Below are positions 7,074-16,299 of a DNA stretch of 64,000 nucleotides, in pieces. The translations under genes and the position numbers were made by a program. The notes beneath the pieces are model-generated. The model was not told where the DNA came from. It searched no databases and saw nothing but the letters and a program-made list of their open reading frames with translations. This stretch comes from Rheinheimera pacifica. GTDB lineage: Bacteria > Pseudomonadota > Gammaproteobacteria > Enterobacterales > Alteromonadaceae. The stretch lies in assembly GCF_024809855.1 (NCBI RefSeq), contig NZ_JANUEM010000002.1, forward strand, positions 310,001 through 374,000. Reading direction: 5' to 3'. Position 1 is the first letter of the stretch. Each line of letters opens with the position of its first letter.

Positions 7074-8984
7074 TTACTGTGGGCAAGCACCTGTTTGCCA
7101 GTAACCGGTGCTGGTAGAGTGCAATGTGCTGATCCCCCAGGTAGAACCGGCTAATGCAGTATTACTGCCGGTGGCAAAATAATCTGGCAGCAGCGGGTTA
7201 CCTGTGCTGTATGCCCGGCCGGCAACCTTATGGCTGTAATTGTTGTTGCTAAATTGCACACAGTCTGCCGGTGGTGGTGTGGTACCGCCATTGTCGCCAC
7301 CACCGCCTGGGGTGCTGCAACTTTGGCTTGGGCCAAAACAGCTGCCGTCATTATCCTGCCAGCGGCACTGGGCGCCGCTTACCAGTTGCTCGCGCAGCAC
7401 AAAGCTGGCGGTACCATATTCCAGATAGCAGTTGGCATAATTGGTGTAATCTAACCGGCCAGCACTGATATGTTGATCCAGCGTAGCGTTTTGCCCGGCA
7501 TCTATACTGAAATTAAGCAGCTCAGTGCTGAACAACCCACTTTGATCCAGTGCTGTTATTAAGGCGGTATTTTCGCCACCGGGCAGATTACAACGCTGGG
7601 CGCTGAACAGATCGCCGTTAACAGTGGCGTTCATGGTGCCGTTACTGAATTCCACACTAACAGAGGCTAAATCGCGGTTTAGATCAAACACCTTGCCATT
7701 TACCATAGCACACTGGCCGTTAACACTTACCTGCAGTTCACTCAGCTCGGGGGCTGCATCCGGTGGCGGAGGCCCCAGCAGTAACGAAGCGCTGTAAGTG
7801 CTGCTGAGCAGGCCGTTACTGTCGCTGGCGCTTACACTTATCTGGTACCAGTCGTTTGCCAGTGGTGGGCTGCTCAGGCTGAAATTACCTGTGGGGTCCG
7901 GCGTAGTAACGGCGTTTTGTTTCTGGTTCAGGCTGTTGGTAAAGCTGGCACTGATGCTGATACTATCACCGTCGGCATCAACTGCTGTACCGCTGATACT
8001 GATCTGGTTATTGGCCTGGCTAACGCTGATATTGCTCAGCTCTGGCGCACTGTTGCGGTTAACCCTTTGGTTATTATTCTGAAAATACTGCCCTAAATAG
8101 CTGGCATAATTAATACTGCCTGCACTGATGTAAGCACCGCTGGCAGCCTGACCACCAGACCATGCATGGTTAACACCATTAAACCACAGCATAGATACCC
8201 GGCCATCCTGCCACAGAGTTTCATCAGCAGTACGGCTGCTGCCTTCGCTAATCAGGTTTTCGCCGCTTAGCCGCGTTACGTTATACAAACCGGCCATGCC
8301 GGTGGCATTTTGCTCGTTGTAGCACAGGTTTACTGTGGTATCGCTGCGGCCATGAGCAATTGAGGCAATCTGGCTGCTAAAGTGGCTGGCGTAGCTGCCG
8401 GCATATTGCGTGCAGCGGCTGGCCACATTGGCGGTTTCACACGGGCCAATAGCACCGTTAGAGCTGGTGCCAATGCTGGGGCCAGCGCTGACACCCACAC
8501 CGGCGAAAATATCCGGTGCCAGACAAGCGGTGGTATGGGCGAAACTGGCACCAGAGGATAAACCGGCAATATAAACCTGATTCGGGTCAATTTGATAACC
8601 GCTGTTGGCGGTTAGCGTGGTGGCCAGGGTGATCAGGTTTTTATAGTCGCCCGCTGTGCGTGATCGGGTGCCCTGCCAGTAAGACCAGCAACCAAAACCC
8701 GCTTTGTTCATTGCATCCGGTACAGCAATCACCAAGCCATATTGTTCTGCCGCCTGCGCCAGATTAGCGGTTAAATAGGCATCTACCGACTGGGTGCAGC
8801 CATGCAGCACCAGCAGCAGGCCCCGGCCCTGTCCAACGGCGGATACGGAATCCGGTGTATAAAGGTGCACTTTATTAAAGCCGCCAATGGCGACATTTTG
8901 TTGCCAGCTACCGGCGTTTGCCATAGCAGAGCTTAGCAGACCAAGTGTAACTATGGCTGCCAGTGTAGAGTGATGTTTTTTCAC
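7074..8984 (-). CDS. Secreted PHB depolymerase-family esterase with Ig-like repeats
   Basis: A 636-residue secreted alpha/beta hydrolase. A signal peptide covers residues 1-24. The catalytic domain spans about 25-310, with LHGCTQS (61-66) forming the oxyanion loop, GLSSG (141-145) placing nucleophile Ser143, Asp215 in HGRSDTTVN and His273 in GVNHAWSGG. Two Ig-like repeats, each starting APELS, follow at about 318-408 and 414-505. The C-terminal cysteine-containing module resembles a substrate-binding domain seen on secreted Alteromonadales hydrolases. This type of enzyme cleaves polyhydroxybutyrate or other short-chain or polysaccharide-linked esters; the real substrate is not decidable here. 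It ends in a well-formed terminator. Confidence 0.85.
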   Translation of the reverse strand: MKKHHSTLAAIVTLGLLSSAMANAGSWQQNVAIGGFNKVHLYTPDSVSAVGQGRGLLLVLHGCTQSVDAYLTANLAQAAEQYGLVIAVPDAMNKAGFGCWSYWQGTRSRTAGDYKNLITLATTLTANSGYQIDPNQVYIAGLSSGASFAHTTACLAPDIFAGVGVSAGPSIGTSSNGAIGPCETANVASRCTQYAGSYASHFSSQIASIAHGRSDTTVNLCYNEQNATGMAGLYNVTRLSGENLISEGSSRTADETLWQDGRVSMLWFNGVNHAWSGGQAASGAYISAGSINYASYLGQYFQNNNQRVNRNSAPELSNISVSQANNQISISGTAVDADGDSISISASFTNSLNQKQNAVTTPDPTGNFSLSSPPLANDWYQISVSASDSNGLLSSTYSASLLLGPPPPDAAPELSELQVSVNGQCAMVNGKVFDLNRDLASVSVEFSNGTMNATVNGDLFSAQRCNLPGGENTALITALDQSGLFSTELLNFSIDAGQNATLDQHISAGRLDYTNYANCYLEYGTASFVLREQLVSGAQCRWQDNDGSCFGPSQSCSTPGGGGDNGGTTPPPADCVQFSNNNYSHKVAGRAYSTGNPLLPDYFATGSNTALAGSTWGISTLHSTSTGYWQTGACPQ

Positions 8985-9260
8985 GTCGTCTGTTCCTTAT
9001 CATTATTGTTTTATTGAACACCGAAGCGACGCAGCCTCTCCCTGTCTGTGTGATACCAACCGCAGCAGCAGGCCTCAGCGTGGTAAAAACTATAGGCGGT
9101 AGCGGGTAAAAGTGGTTTAGTACTTTAGTGCAGCAGTCTTGGCGGCAACGGAGCAAATGGCTGATTTACCGACGGGTGGTAACAATTAACCGTTAAATGC
9201 CCTACTCAGCACATATAGCTGGTTATATAGTGTAGTGATAATAACAACGAGAAATGCAAT

Positions 9261-11333
9261 ATGCGCTTAATACAACAGCTAGCCGGAACAGTCTTACTGG
9301 TAGTTACTCTTATTAGTCTGCCGGTTTGGGCAGCTAAAATCGCGTTAACTAACATTAATCTGGTTGACGTGGAAAGCCTTACCATAAAGCCGTCGCAAAC
9401 CATTTTGCTGCAAGATGATACTATCCACGCTATTTTGCCAGACAGCCAGCCGATACCCTCAAGTTATATACAGGTAGATTTGGCCGGTAAATATGTGCTG
9501 CCGGGCTTAATTGATGCTCATGTGCATCACGCGACTGAACCTGAAGGCTACAACAATGCCGATATTACGCGTTTGCGCCTGCAAAAACTGCTGCGTGGTG
9601 GGGTAACGTCGGTAAGGGATATGGCCGGTGATGTGCGCGTGCTTGCGGGGCTAAAACGTAGCGCCCAGCTTGATTTAATTCAGGCGCCGGATATTTACTA
9701 CTCAGTTATTTTGGGTGGCAAAAGCTTTTTCAGCGATCCCAGAACCGCAGCGGCGGCAAAAGGCGAAACGCCCGGTGAAACCGACTGGATGCGCTCGGTG
9801 GACGATAATACTGATGTTGATGCCCTGATGCAGCGTGTGCTGGGCACCGGTGCCACGGGTATTAAAATTTATGCCGATGTACCGGCCAGCATAGTTAAAC
9901 CGCTGGCAGATGCGGCAAAAAAAGCCGGTTTAAAGGTATGGTCGCATGCGTATATTGGGCCGGATAAACCTTCTGCAGTGGTAGCCGCCGGTGTTGAGGT
10001 AATATCACATATACCAGATTTATCTGCTGAAGTTATTCCGGATTATAAAGCCTGGCGGCGTAAGGATGCCTCTATCAGTGAAGCCGTTAAAGCGGCATCG
10101 TTTGACAGCAGCAACTACCACAGTTTACTGCGCAGCATACAGCAGCAAGGCATAGTACTGGACGCCACTTTGACAGTATTTGAGCAACACCGTGATAGGG
10201 GCCCTAACCGCGAGTTGATGTTTCAGCACGGTATTTTTCTGACCAAACTGGCTCTAAAGCAAGGTATTACGCTGGCGGCAGGCACTGATACTTTTGATGA
10301 TGCTGCGCCACTGCCTATGCTGCATCATGAGCTGAAACTGCTGGTAGAACTGGCAGGCTTAACACCAGCACAGGCATTGCAAGCCGCTACACTGAACAGC
10401 GCAAAAACCATCGGTATTGCAGCTAAGGCTGGTAGCATCGCTGTTGGCAAAGTGGCCAACCTGCTAATTGTTAATGCCGATCCCTTCGCTGATATCAGCC
10501 ATAGCTCTGATATTGCCCATGTGATTAAAAATGGCCGCTTTATTGATCGTGGCACAGGTCAGCATTTACCTGTTGCAGCCAACAACGGCGCATCGCAACC
10601 GCCGACAGCGGAATTTAACTGGCCAAACGGCGCTAAAGCTGCGGTAAGCCTGGCGTATGACGATACACTGGCCTCGCAGTTGGATGTGGCGCTGGTGCAG
10701 CTAAACCGGCACCAGCTTAAAGCCAGTTTTTACCTGCAGTTATCCAGCCCGCTGTTAGCTGCACGTTTAAGCGAGTGGCGTGCAGCTGCCGCGCAGGGCC
10801 ATGAACTGGGCAACCATACGCTGTTTCATCAATGTTCTGCTAGCAAACCCGGCCGTGATTGGGTGGCAGCGGAAAATGATCTGGATAACATCAGCGCGGT
10901 ACAGTTGGTACAACAAATCCGGTTGGCTAACAGCATGCTATTTGCCATCGACGGTAAAACCGAACGCACCTTTACCGCTCCCTGCGGAGACGAGTCAGCA
11001 GGCGGCCAGCCTTATTTACCGCTGATATACGACGACTTTGTCGCAATAAAGGCCAAAACAGGGCCTGTGGTTGCCAATATGGCGCAGTTAAATGTGCATG
11101 CAGTTGAGGTAATAGCTCCGGTGGGTAGCAGTGGTGCAGAGTTAATCGCGCTGGTTAAACAGGCTGCGCAATACGGCACTATGGTGAATTTTACTTTCCA
11201 TGGTATCGGTGGCGATCACTTAAGTGTATCGGCAGACGCCCACGCTGAACTGCTAGCGTACCTGGCTGCCAACCGCGATACCTACTGGACTGACACCTTT
11301 ATTAATATTATGCAGTATGTAAAAGTAAATTAG
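9261..11333 (+). CDS. Secreted amidohydrolase fused to a NodB-type deacetylase domain
   Basis: A 690-residue exported two-domain protein. Residues 1-24 are a signal peptide. An amidohydrolase TIM-barrel covers about 26-435, with DAHVHH (85-90) binding metal, IKIY (Lys202), His229, His250 and Asp343 in GTDTF. This resembles imidazolonepropionase/prolidase-like members. From about 453 a polysaccharide deacetylase domain begins: SLAYDD (Asp467/468) for motif 1, HELGNHTLFH (His519, His523) for motif 2, an APCGDES substitute for the RPPYG motif, and FTFHGIGGDH near the C-terminus. Both active sites look intact. The fusion suggests two successive steps on an acylated amide or amino-sugar compound in the periplasm, but this is inference. 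There is no operon partner, and a chemoreceptor follows after 100 bp. Confidence 0.8.
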   Translation: MRLIQQLAGTVLLVVTLISLPVWAAKIALTNINLVDVESLTIKPSQTILLQDDTIHAILPDSQPIPSSYIQVDLAGKYVLPGLIDAHVHHATEPEGYNNADITRLRLQKLLRGGVTSVRDMAGDVRVLAGLKRSAQLDLIQAPDIYYSVILGGKSFFSDPRTAAAAKGETPGETDWMRSVDDNTDVDALMQRVLGTGATGIKIYADVPASIVKPLADAAKKAGLKVWSHAYIGPDKPSAVVAAGVEVISHIPDLSAEVIPDYKAWRRKDASISEAVKAASFDSSNYHSLLRSIQQQGIVLDATLTVFEQHRDRGPNRELMFQHGIFLTKLALKQGITLAAGTDTFDDAAPLPMLHHELKLLVELAGLTPAQALQAATLNSAKTIGIAAKAGSIAVGKVANLLIVNADPFADISHSSDIAHVIKNGRFIDRGTGQHLPVAANNGASQPPTAEFNWPNGAKAAVSLAYDDTLASQLDVALVQLNRHQLKASFYLQLSSPLLAARLSEWRAAAAQGHELGNHTLFHQCSASKPGRDWVAAENDLDNISAVQLVQQIRLANSMLFAIDGKTERTFTAPCGDESAGGQPYLPLIYDDFVAIKAKTGPVVANMAQLNVHAVEVIAPVGSSGAELIALVKQAAQYGTMVNFTFHGIGGDHLSVSADAHAELLAYLAANRDTYWTDTFINIMQYVKVN

Positions 11334-11435
11334 CCTGGGTCTTTGCTAAGTACATTGTTTTTTCTTAACTAATCTATACTTGCCGAACTTATTCTGTCCT
11401 AATATTTGCCAGAGCTACATCACAAGGAAATCTTC

Positions 11436-13328
11436 ATGCACTCTACGCTAAAAATGCGGCTGTTATTTAGCAGCCTGGCCGCTGTTCTGGTTACCGTGAT
11501 TACACTGGTTGGTCTTACTACCTACTTTATCCGCCATCATGCCTTGATTGATACTCAGGAAAAAATAGACCAGTTAGCCACTACTTTTGCCGGTGGTGTA
11601 GGGCAGTGGATGGAGGATAAAAAAAGTAATATCAGCAGTTTGAAATCTACCATTGAAGCCGATCCGGAAGTAAATGTGCGGCTACATTTGCTGCAAACTC
11701 AAAATGCCGCCCGGTTTGGCTCTACGTTTTTTGGTAGCGAAGCGGGGGTAATGATGTACCAGGACGCAGCACTGGACAACGCCAATCTGGATCCGCGCAC
11801 CCGCCCCTGGTATCTGGATGCAAAAGCCGCAGGCACTATTGCCATTACCGCGCCTTACATTAGTTCATCGCTAAAAAAACAAGTTGTTACTATTGCCGAA
11901 CCGGTGATGGTTTCTGGCCGGCTGTATGGTGTGGTTGCCGCCAATTTAACCATTGAACAGCTAACCGATGCCGTTTTACAACTGAAAGTACCGGGCGACG
12001 GTTATGGCATTATGGTGCAAAAAAGTGGTCTGATTATCAGCCATCCCAACAAAGCTTTAAACGAAAAACAAATTACCGACATAGACAACAGCTTTACGCT
12101 GCCGTGGCTAGCCCAAAATATGGGCACCGCTACCCTGACAGAGCACATTCTGGATGGATCTACCAAACTGGTCTACACCACTGCTATTCCACACACCGAT
12201 TGGGCCTTAATTTTTGTTATGGGCAAGCAGGAGATTATGGCGCAATCAACCGGTCTGGCCTGGATTATGTCATTTGCCGGTGGTGCTTTAATGATACTAT
12301 TCGGTATTATTCTTATCGCCATTTTTAAACTGCAGTTCCGCGATTTAGAGCGTGTTGCCCAGGCGCTTAACAATATTGCCGAAGGTGAAGGTGATCTTAC
12401 TGTAAGCATTAAAACGGCTAACCAGCGCGACGAAATTGGCGTACTGGCTTCTGGTTTTAACCGTTTTGTTTCGCGCTTACACGGCATGATTTCGCGTATG
12501 CACGATATTGCCGGCCAACTGGAAACTCAGGCTAAAAGTAGCAGCAACTCTGCCATGCAAACCAGCCAGCGTATTGAAGTACAACAAGATGAAGTTACCA
12601 TGGTAGCGACGGCTGTTACCGAAATGGCTGCCGCCACCGAGGAAATCGCCGGTAATGCCGATCATACGGCGCAAACGGCACAGGATGCTGTTAGCTTGTC
12701 TGAACATGGCAAACAGCAAGTAACAAAAAGCCAAACTTCTATTCGCGATCTGGCCCGTGAAGTAGAAACAGCCAGTACTATTATTGGTGAATTAAATGCC
12801 CACTCGCAAAAAATCAGTAGTATTTTGTCCACCATCAGTGGCATTGCTGAGCAAACCAACTTACTGGCATTAAACGCTGCTATTGAAGCCGCTCGCGCCG
12901 GTGATCAGGGCCGGGGTTTTGCCGTGGTTGCAGATGAAGTACGGGTGCTGTCGCAGCGCACGCATTCATCAACGCAAGAAATTCAAACCATGATTGAAAC
13001 CCTGCAACAAACTGCTGCTAAAGCAGTGAAGTCGATGACACAAAGCCACCAAATGGCAGAAACCAGCGTAAGTGACGCCCACTCAGCCAGCGAGAGTCTG
13101 GTAAAAATCAGCCAGGCCATTCACGAGATTTCAGGTATGGCCATTCAAATAGCCACCGCAGCTGAAGAGCAAACATCGGTTACCAGTGAAATTAACCGCA
13201 ACACGGAGTCTATCCGCACTGTATCTGAAAGTCTGTCAACCGAGGCTCAGGCTGCCAAAGCACAAGCGCAGGAACTGGCAAACCTTGCTGCATCACTGCA
13301 GCAGGAAGTGGGGCGTTTCAAACTGTAG
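11436..13328 (+). CDS. Methyl-accepting chemotaxis protein with dCache sensor
   Basis: A 630-residue chemoreceptor. I start it at ATG 11436 because AAGGAAA sits 6 bases upstream; an in-frame extension of ten codons lacks this. TM1 is at about 8-30, followed by a large periplasmic dCache-type sensor (about 31-275) with the family run [13 protein letters not shown]2 is at about 277-300, then HAMP, then the cytoplasmic signalling domain with the conserved tip [20 protein letters not shown]. No C-terminal CheR-tethering pentapeptide is seen. Ligand unknown; small organic acids or amino acids are common for this sensor. It is a single gene after the amidohydrolase fusion. Confidence 0.9.
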   Translation: MHSTLKMRLLFSSLAAVLVTVITLVGLTTYFIRHHALIDTQEKIDQLATTFAGGVGQWMEDKKSNISSLKSTIEADPEVNVRLHLLQTQNAARFGSTFFGSEAGVMMYQDAALDNANLDPRTRPWYLDAKAAGTIAITAPYISSSLKKQVVTIAEPVMVSGRLYGVVAANLTIEQLTDAVLQLKVPGDGYGIMVQKSGLIISHPNKALNEKQITDIDNSFTLPWLAQNMGTATLTEHILDGSTKLVYTTAIPHTDWALIFVMGKQEIMAQSTGLAWIMSFAGGALMILFGIILIAIFKLQFRDLERVAQALNNIAEGEGDLTVSIKTANQRDEIGVLASGFNRFVSRLHGMISRMHDIAGQLETQAKSSSNSAMQTSQRIEVQQDEVTMVATAVTEMAAATEEIAGNADHTAQTAQDAVSLSEHGKQQVTKSQTSIRDLAREVETASTIIGELNAHSQKISSILSTISGIAEQTNLLALNAAIEAARAGDQGRGFAVVADEVRVLSQRTHSSTQEIQTMIETLQQTAAKAVKSMTQSHQMAETSVSDAHSASESLVKISQAIHEISGMAIQIATAAEEQTSVTSEINRNTESIRTVSESLSTEAQAAKAQAQELANLAASLQQEVGRFKL

Positions 13329-13358
13329 GGTTTAATAACAACGCTGTGGCAGGATAGC

Positions 13359-13402
13359 TAAATGCCCCTCTTTACTCTTCGCAAGGAGTTAACGGGCATT
13401 TA
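13359..13402. terminator. Inverted repeat after the chemoreceptor gene
   Basis: TAAATGCCC (13359-13367) pairs exactly with GGGCATTTA (13394-13402), separated by 26 nt that can fold further. It lies between the convergent chemoreceptor and GNAT pseudogene and could terminate either. No strong T tract follows. Confidence 0.4.
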
Positions 13403-13427
13403 AATGTAAAGCACACTGCCTCTTGTG

Positions 13428-13722
13428 TTATTCGCCTACAAAACGGCACATACCTTTACCCAGTGTCTCGCCATCGCGTTCAACAAAGCCGTAGCGGCGG
13501 TAAAAAGCCATCACCTACAACACGCGCCATACCAATAAGCTTACCGTCAAGCCGCACGGTAGTGTTGAACAGTGAGTTATTCAGACTATTTTGCGCAGTG
13601 CTAAGCTCAATGCAGTCCCAACCCACTTTGCTGCGCAGGGCGATATATTCAGCCGCTGTGGGTGGCTGGTCAGTGGTAATGTAGCCATGCGTTTTTATCA
13701 TGGGCACCGCTGGCCTATTCAT
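13428..13722 (-). pseudogene. GNAT acetyltransferase pseudogene with internal deletion
   Basis: The first frame (from ATG 13722 or 13701) encodes a normal GNAT N-terminus, ending LDGKLIGMARVVGDG, but then stops at 13480-13482. Reading one frame over from the same point gives AFYRRYGFVERDGETLGKG and then a stop at 13428-13430, which is the normal GNAT C-terminus. The central acetyl-CoA-binding part (roughly 50 residues, normally with QxxGxG/A) is absent, so this is a deletion plus frame change, not a mere frameshift. The joint lies at GATGGC, which may reflect recombination at a short repeat. The start overlaps the stop of the upstream lipoprotein gene (ATGAATAG), implying former co-translation. 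Confidence 0.75.
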
Positions 13723-14320
13723 GGCTGCCACAACTGGTGACTACTGAACGGGAATAATCCAGCAGTACGTTCAGGCTTGGGTCATTAAACTCAGCGCTAT
13801 AGGTTCGGTTAAAAAGGTTCGCCAAATCCTCAGACGATTTATTCGTTGTGCCATTGCTGGTGCCGAGTATCTGAAAGGTCTCCATTATACTGGCGTGTAA
13901 GCACTCAGCTTCCGGCTCTGCCGACTCGCTACAATACTGTGTTAACTCTTTGCGGGCACTATTATCGCTGCTGCCGTTGGCGGTGGCCAAGAACCGAAGC
14001 ACACTAATATAGTGGGCGCTAACTTGCTCTGGATCATCAAGCATTGGCTTCATCGCGTTCAGTATGGCAAGGGCTTTATCAAAGTCTTTGCTGTTTTGCG
14101 TTTTAGCACCGCGCAGAATTAAAAACCGCGCAACATTGTTGCCTACAACATATTCGCGGTCGTTGCCGACTTCACGCATGGCGGCAATGGCTGCATCTGC
14201 CCCCTCGGTGTTATAACGATACTCTGCACTGCACAGTTGTTGGTACATACGGGCATTATTATCGCTGCACGCGGCGAGGATTATAACAAGGGGTAGAATG
14301 AAGATTGGCCGGTAGCGCAT
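13715..14320 (-). CDS. Uncharacterised lipoprotein
   Basis: A protein of about 200 residues with an N-terminal hydrophobic segment and lipobox LAAC (IILAAC before SDNN), so it is probably lipidated and periplasmic. The mature part is helical and rich in Ala, Asn and Ser, consistent with a TPR-like or helical-repeat fold, but I recognise no family. I prefer ATG 14320 (MRYRPIF); ATG 14332 would add four residues. Its stop overlaps the start of the GNAT pseudogene, so the two once formed an operon. Confidence 0.6.
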   Translation of the reverse strand: MRYRPIFILPLVIILAACSDNNARMYQQLCSAEYRYNTEGADAAIAAMREVGNDREYVVGNNVARFLILRGAKTQNSKDFDKALAILNAMKPMLDDPEQVSAHYISVLRFLATANGSSDNSARKELTQYCSESAEPEAECLHASIMETFQILGTSNGTTNKSSEDLANLFNRTYSAEFNDPSLNVLLDYSRSVVTSCGSHE

Positions 14321-14506
14321 ACAGGAGTCCATTTTCTAAGTCGTTGCGGGTGCTTATAAGCACCGTGGTAGTATTTGGGTGGATGGCAAACTTATATGTG
14401 GCGCAGAGTGCTGTCAATATGGTTGTTTGCCGGTTCATTGCCTCAGTTTGCTGATGACCAACAGAGCTGCGTAAAATCAGTGGCAGTGAACAAACTGATT
14501 TATGCT

Positions 14507-15247
14507 TTATTGGCTGACCTTTAAACCATAGCCCGTTGGTTTATAGCCTAAATTCCACTCGCGCTTGCCGCTGACAAAGGGGTTGTCGTGGCCCATATGT
14601 TGTTGGATGCGTTGGTTTAACTCACGCTCTTGCGGTGTTACCGGGTCTTGCTTGTGCCAGACGATAAACAGCTGCTGCTGGGCGCGTGACAGGTTTAGGT
14701 TGTATTTGTCAGCCATATAAAAGTAAATACGCGCTATATCGCCACGTACCGGCGGGGCAGGTTCGAATACCTGCTGTTTAAAATCTACTTTTACCGGGCA
14801 GGCGCCATGTTGGTGCTGCGTGCCTGGTAAAACACCAAAGCGGAAGTTACTGCGATCGCCGTTTACTTCACCTATGGCCGGTACCAGGTTGTATAAATCG
14901 GCTTCCATGGCGCGAAATACGCTGTCGGTTTTTACGCAGTTTTTCCGTCCGCCGTCTTGCCAGCACTGGCGCTGGTGGCCAAAGTGGTGTGCCGGCATAA
15001 CGTGTTCCCACTCTATCCGGTTTGCGCGGGGGCCGTTTTTACGCACCTGATAACCGCAGCCGGCTAAATCGGGAATACCTTTCCCGCCTTGCCAGCGAAT
15101 ATCGCAGTCGCAATAAAAGCTTTTCGCTTCAGGGGCGTGAATGCGCTGGGCTAAACGTTTGGCCTGATCAAAGTTGGCGGGGGCGGCTAAAGCAAATACA
15201 GAAAACAGCAGCAAAAAGCTGCCGGCACAACAAGATAAAAACTTCAT
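14507..15247 (-). CDS. endA: Extracellular/periplasmic endonuclease I
   Basis: A 246-residue secreted nuclease of the EndA/Dns/Vvn family, which degrades DNA nonspecifically using a beta-beta-alpha-metal site. Residues 1-21 form a signal peptide. [13 protein letters not shown] contains the catalytic His, and [19 protein letters not shown] contains the metal-binding Asn and Arg. Several cysteines ([24 protein letters not shown]) match the disulfide-stabilised Vibrio-type enzymes. It is a single gene with normal full length, likely used to scavenge nucleic acid or to limit incoming DNA. Confidence 0.92.
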   Translation of the reverse strand: MKFLSCCAGSFLLLFSVFALAAPANFDQAKRLAQRIHAPEAKSFYCDCDIRWQGGKGIPDLAGCGYQVRKNGPRANRIEWEHVMPAHHFGHQRQCWQDGGRKNCVKTDSVFRAMEADLYNLVPAIGEVNGDRSNFRFGVLPGTQHQHGACPVKVDFKQQVFEPAPPVRGDIARIYFYMADKYNLNLSRAQQQLFIVWHKQDPVTPQERELNQRIQQHMGHDNPFVSGKREWNLGYKPTGYGLKVSQ

Positions 15248-15350
15248 TCACTACCACTTACTTCAGTGAGAACCAATTCTTTTTATTAAAATACTGCTTT
15301 AAACACGAACAAACTTACCCACACCAACACGCCATAAATACGTCCATGTA

Positions 15351-15445
15351 GGCCCGCAGGGTGAACTTCATCCTGAAGTTCACCCTGCGGGCCAGCGGAG
15401 CTGTTCAAATTCGTTCCTGACGAATTTGTCAGCATCCGGGGCTCC
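15351..15445. repeat. Compound palindromic element with two adjacent hairpins
   Basis: A perfect 20-bp inverted repeat (15351-15370 with 15374-15393) has only TCC as its loop. A second hairpin follows at once: CAAATTCGT (15406-15414) with ACGAATTTG (15420-15428), loop TCCTG, extended outward by GCTG/CAGC and GGAGC/GCTCC to 15445. Both loops begin TCC. This looks like a REP/BIME-type interspersed element in the 282-bp gap between endA and the Mpo1-like gene. Nothing else is seen in that gap apart from a weak GTAAGC/GCTTAT hairpin near 15462-15480. Confidence 0.7.
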
Positions 15446-15529
15446 AACGGTTGGTTAGGGTAAGCTTGTTTTTGCTTATATGTTTACAGTTAGCCAGAGC
15501 ATACTCAGCCGCGCTGAACAGCAACTGAC

Positions 15530-16030
15530 TTAATGCGTTTTACCGGCTATCTGCTCGATATCCTGCTGCAACGGTTTACGCAGGCCAAGTTTAAAACCCA
15601 GCTCGGCCATAATAAATAACGGGCCAATCAGCAAGCCAATCAAATCATCGACAAAGGCCGGTTTTTTGCCTTCGTAATAATGGCCAATAAACTGCAACAC
15701 CCAACCGACAACAAAAATGGCAATTGAACTGCCAAGCCACAACCCGAAGGGTAAGGTGGCCAGTTTTGCTGCCAGCAGCAGGCTAATACCGCTAAAAACA
15801 AACATAACCAGGCCAAAGCGCAAGTCCAGCCGCAGGTAAAACGCCATACTGCCAATAAACAGCAATAATGCCGGGGTAATAACCATGCCTGCCAGCGTAA
15901 ATAACGGCCAGTACAGCAGGGCAAATACTGCCACCACTATTAACGGTATGCCGGCGTAGTGGGTAAGAATATTGCGCTCGTCGCGGTGGTATAGCGCATA
16001 CTGGCTTAAATGTTCGGTCAGGGTTTTCAT
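15530..16030 (-). CDS. Mpo1-like (DUF962/YGL010w) membrane protein
   Basis: A 166-residue membrane protein of the Mpo1-like family, whose yeast member is an Fe(II) dioxygenase of 2-hydroxy fatty acids. The family signatures are present: HRDERNILTHYAGIPL near residues 15-30 with two of the metal-binding histidines, and QFIGHYYEGKKPAFVDD near 113-129 with the second His pair. Four hydrophobic segments lie between and after them. Length is normal. The bacterial function is presumed to be lipid alpha-oxidation but is not proven here. Single gene. Confidence 0.8.
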   Translation of the reverse strand: MKTLTEHLSQYALYHRDERNILTHYAGIPLIVVAVFALLYWPLFTLAGMVITPALLLFIGSMAFYLRLDLRFGLVMFVFSGISLLLAAKLATLPFGLWLGSSIAIFVVGWVLQFIGHYYEGKKPAFVDDLIGLLIGPLFIMAELGFKLGLRKPLQQDIEQIAGKTH

Positions 16031-16299
16031 TGTTATTCTGCCTGCGTGTGTCCGCTGTTGGGTCGGGTATTGCTAAGCCTAAATCCGGTATGGCAGCGGG
16101 TCAATGAGACACTTTGTTCCCAATGTAGCTAAGTTGTGAAATTGGCGTATATAGGCAATAAATTTTGTAGCTAAAGGCGTAGGCTTGCGATGTGTTAACG
16201 GAGCTTGCTGTCAATAACACTTAGTGGTGCGGCGGGGACCGCACTGCTGCCCATTCACGGATGACTTGCATAAACCAATGAAAAATAAAGGATAGACCA

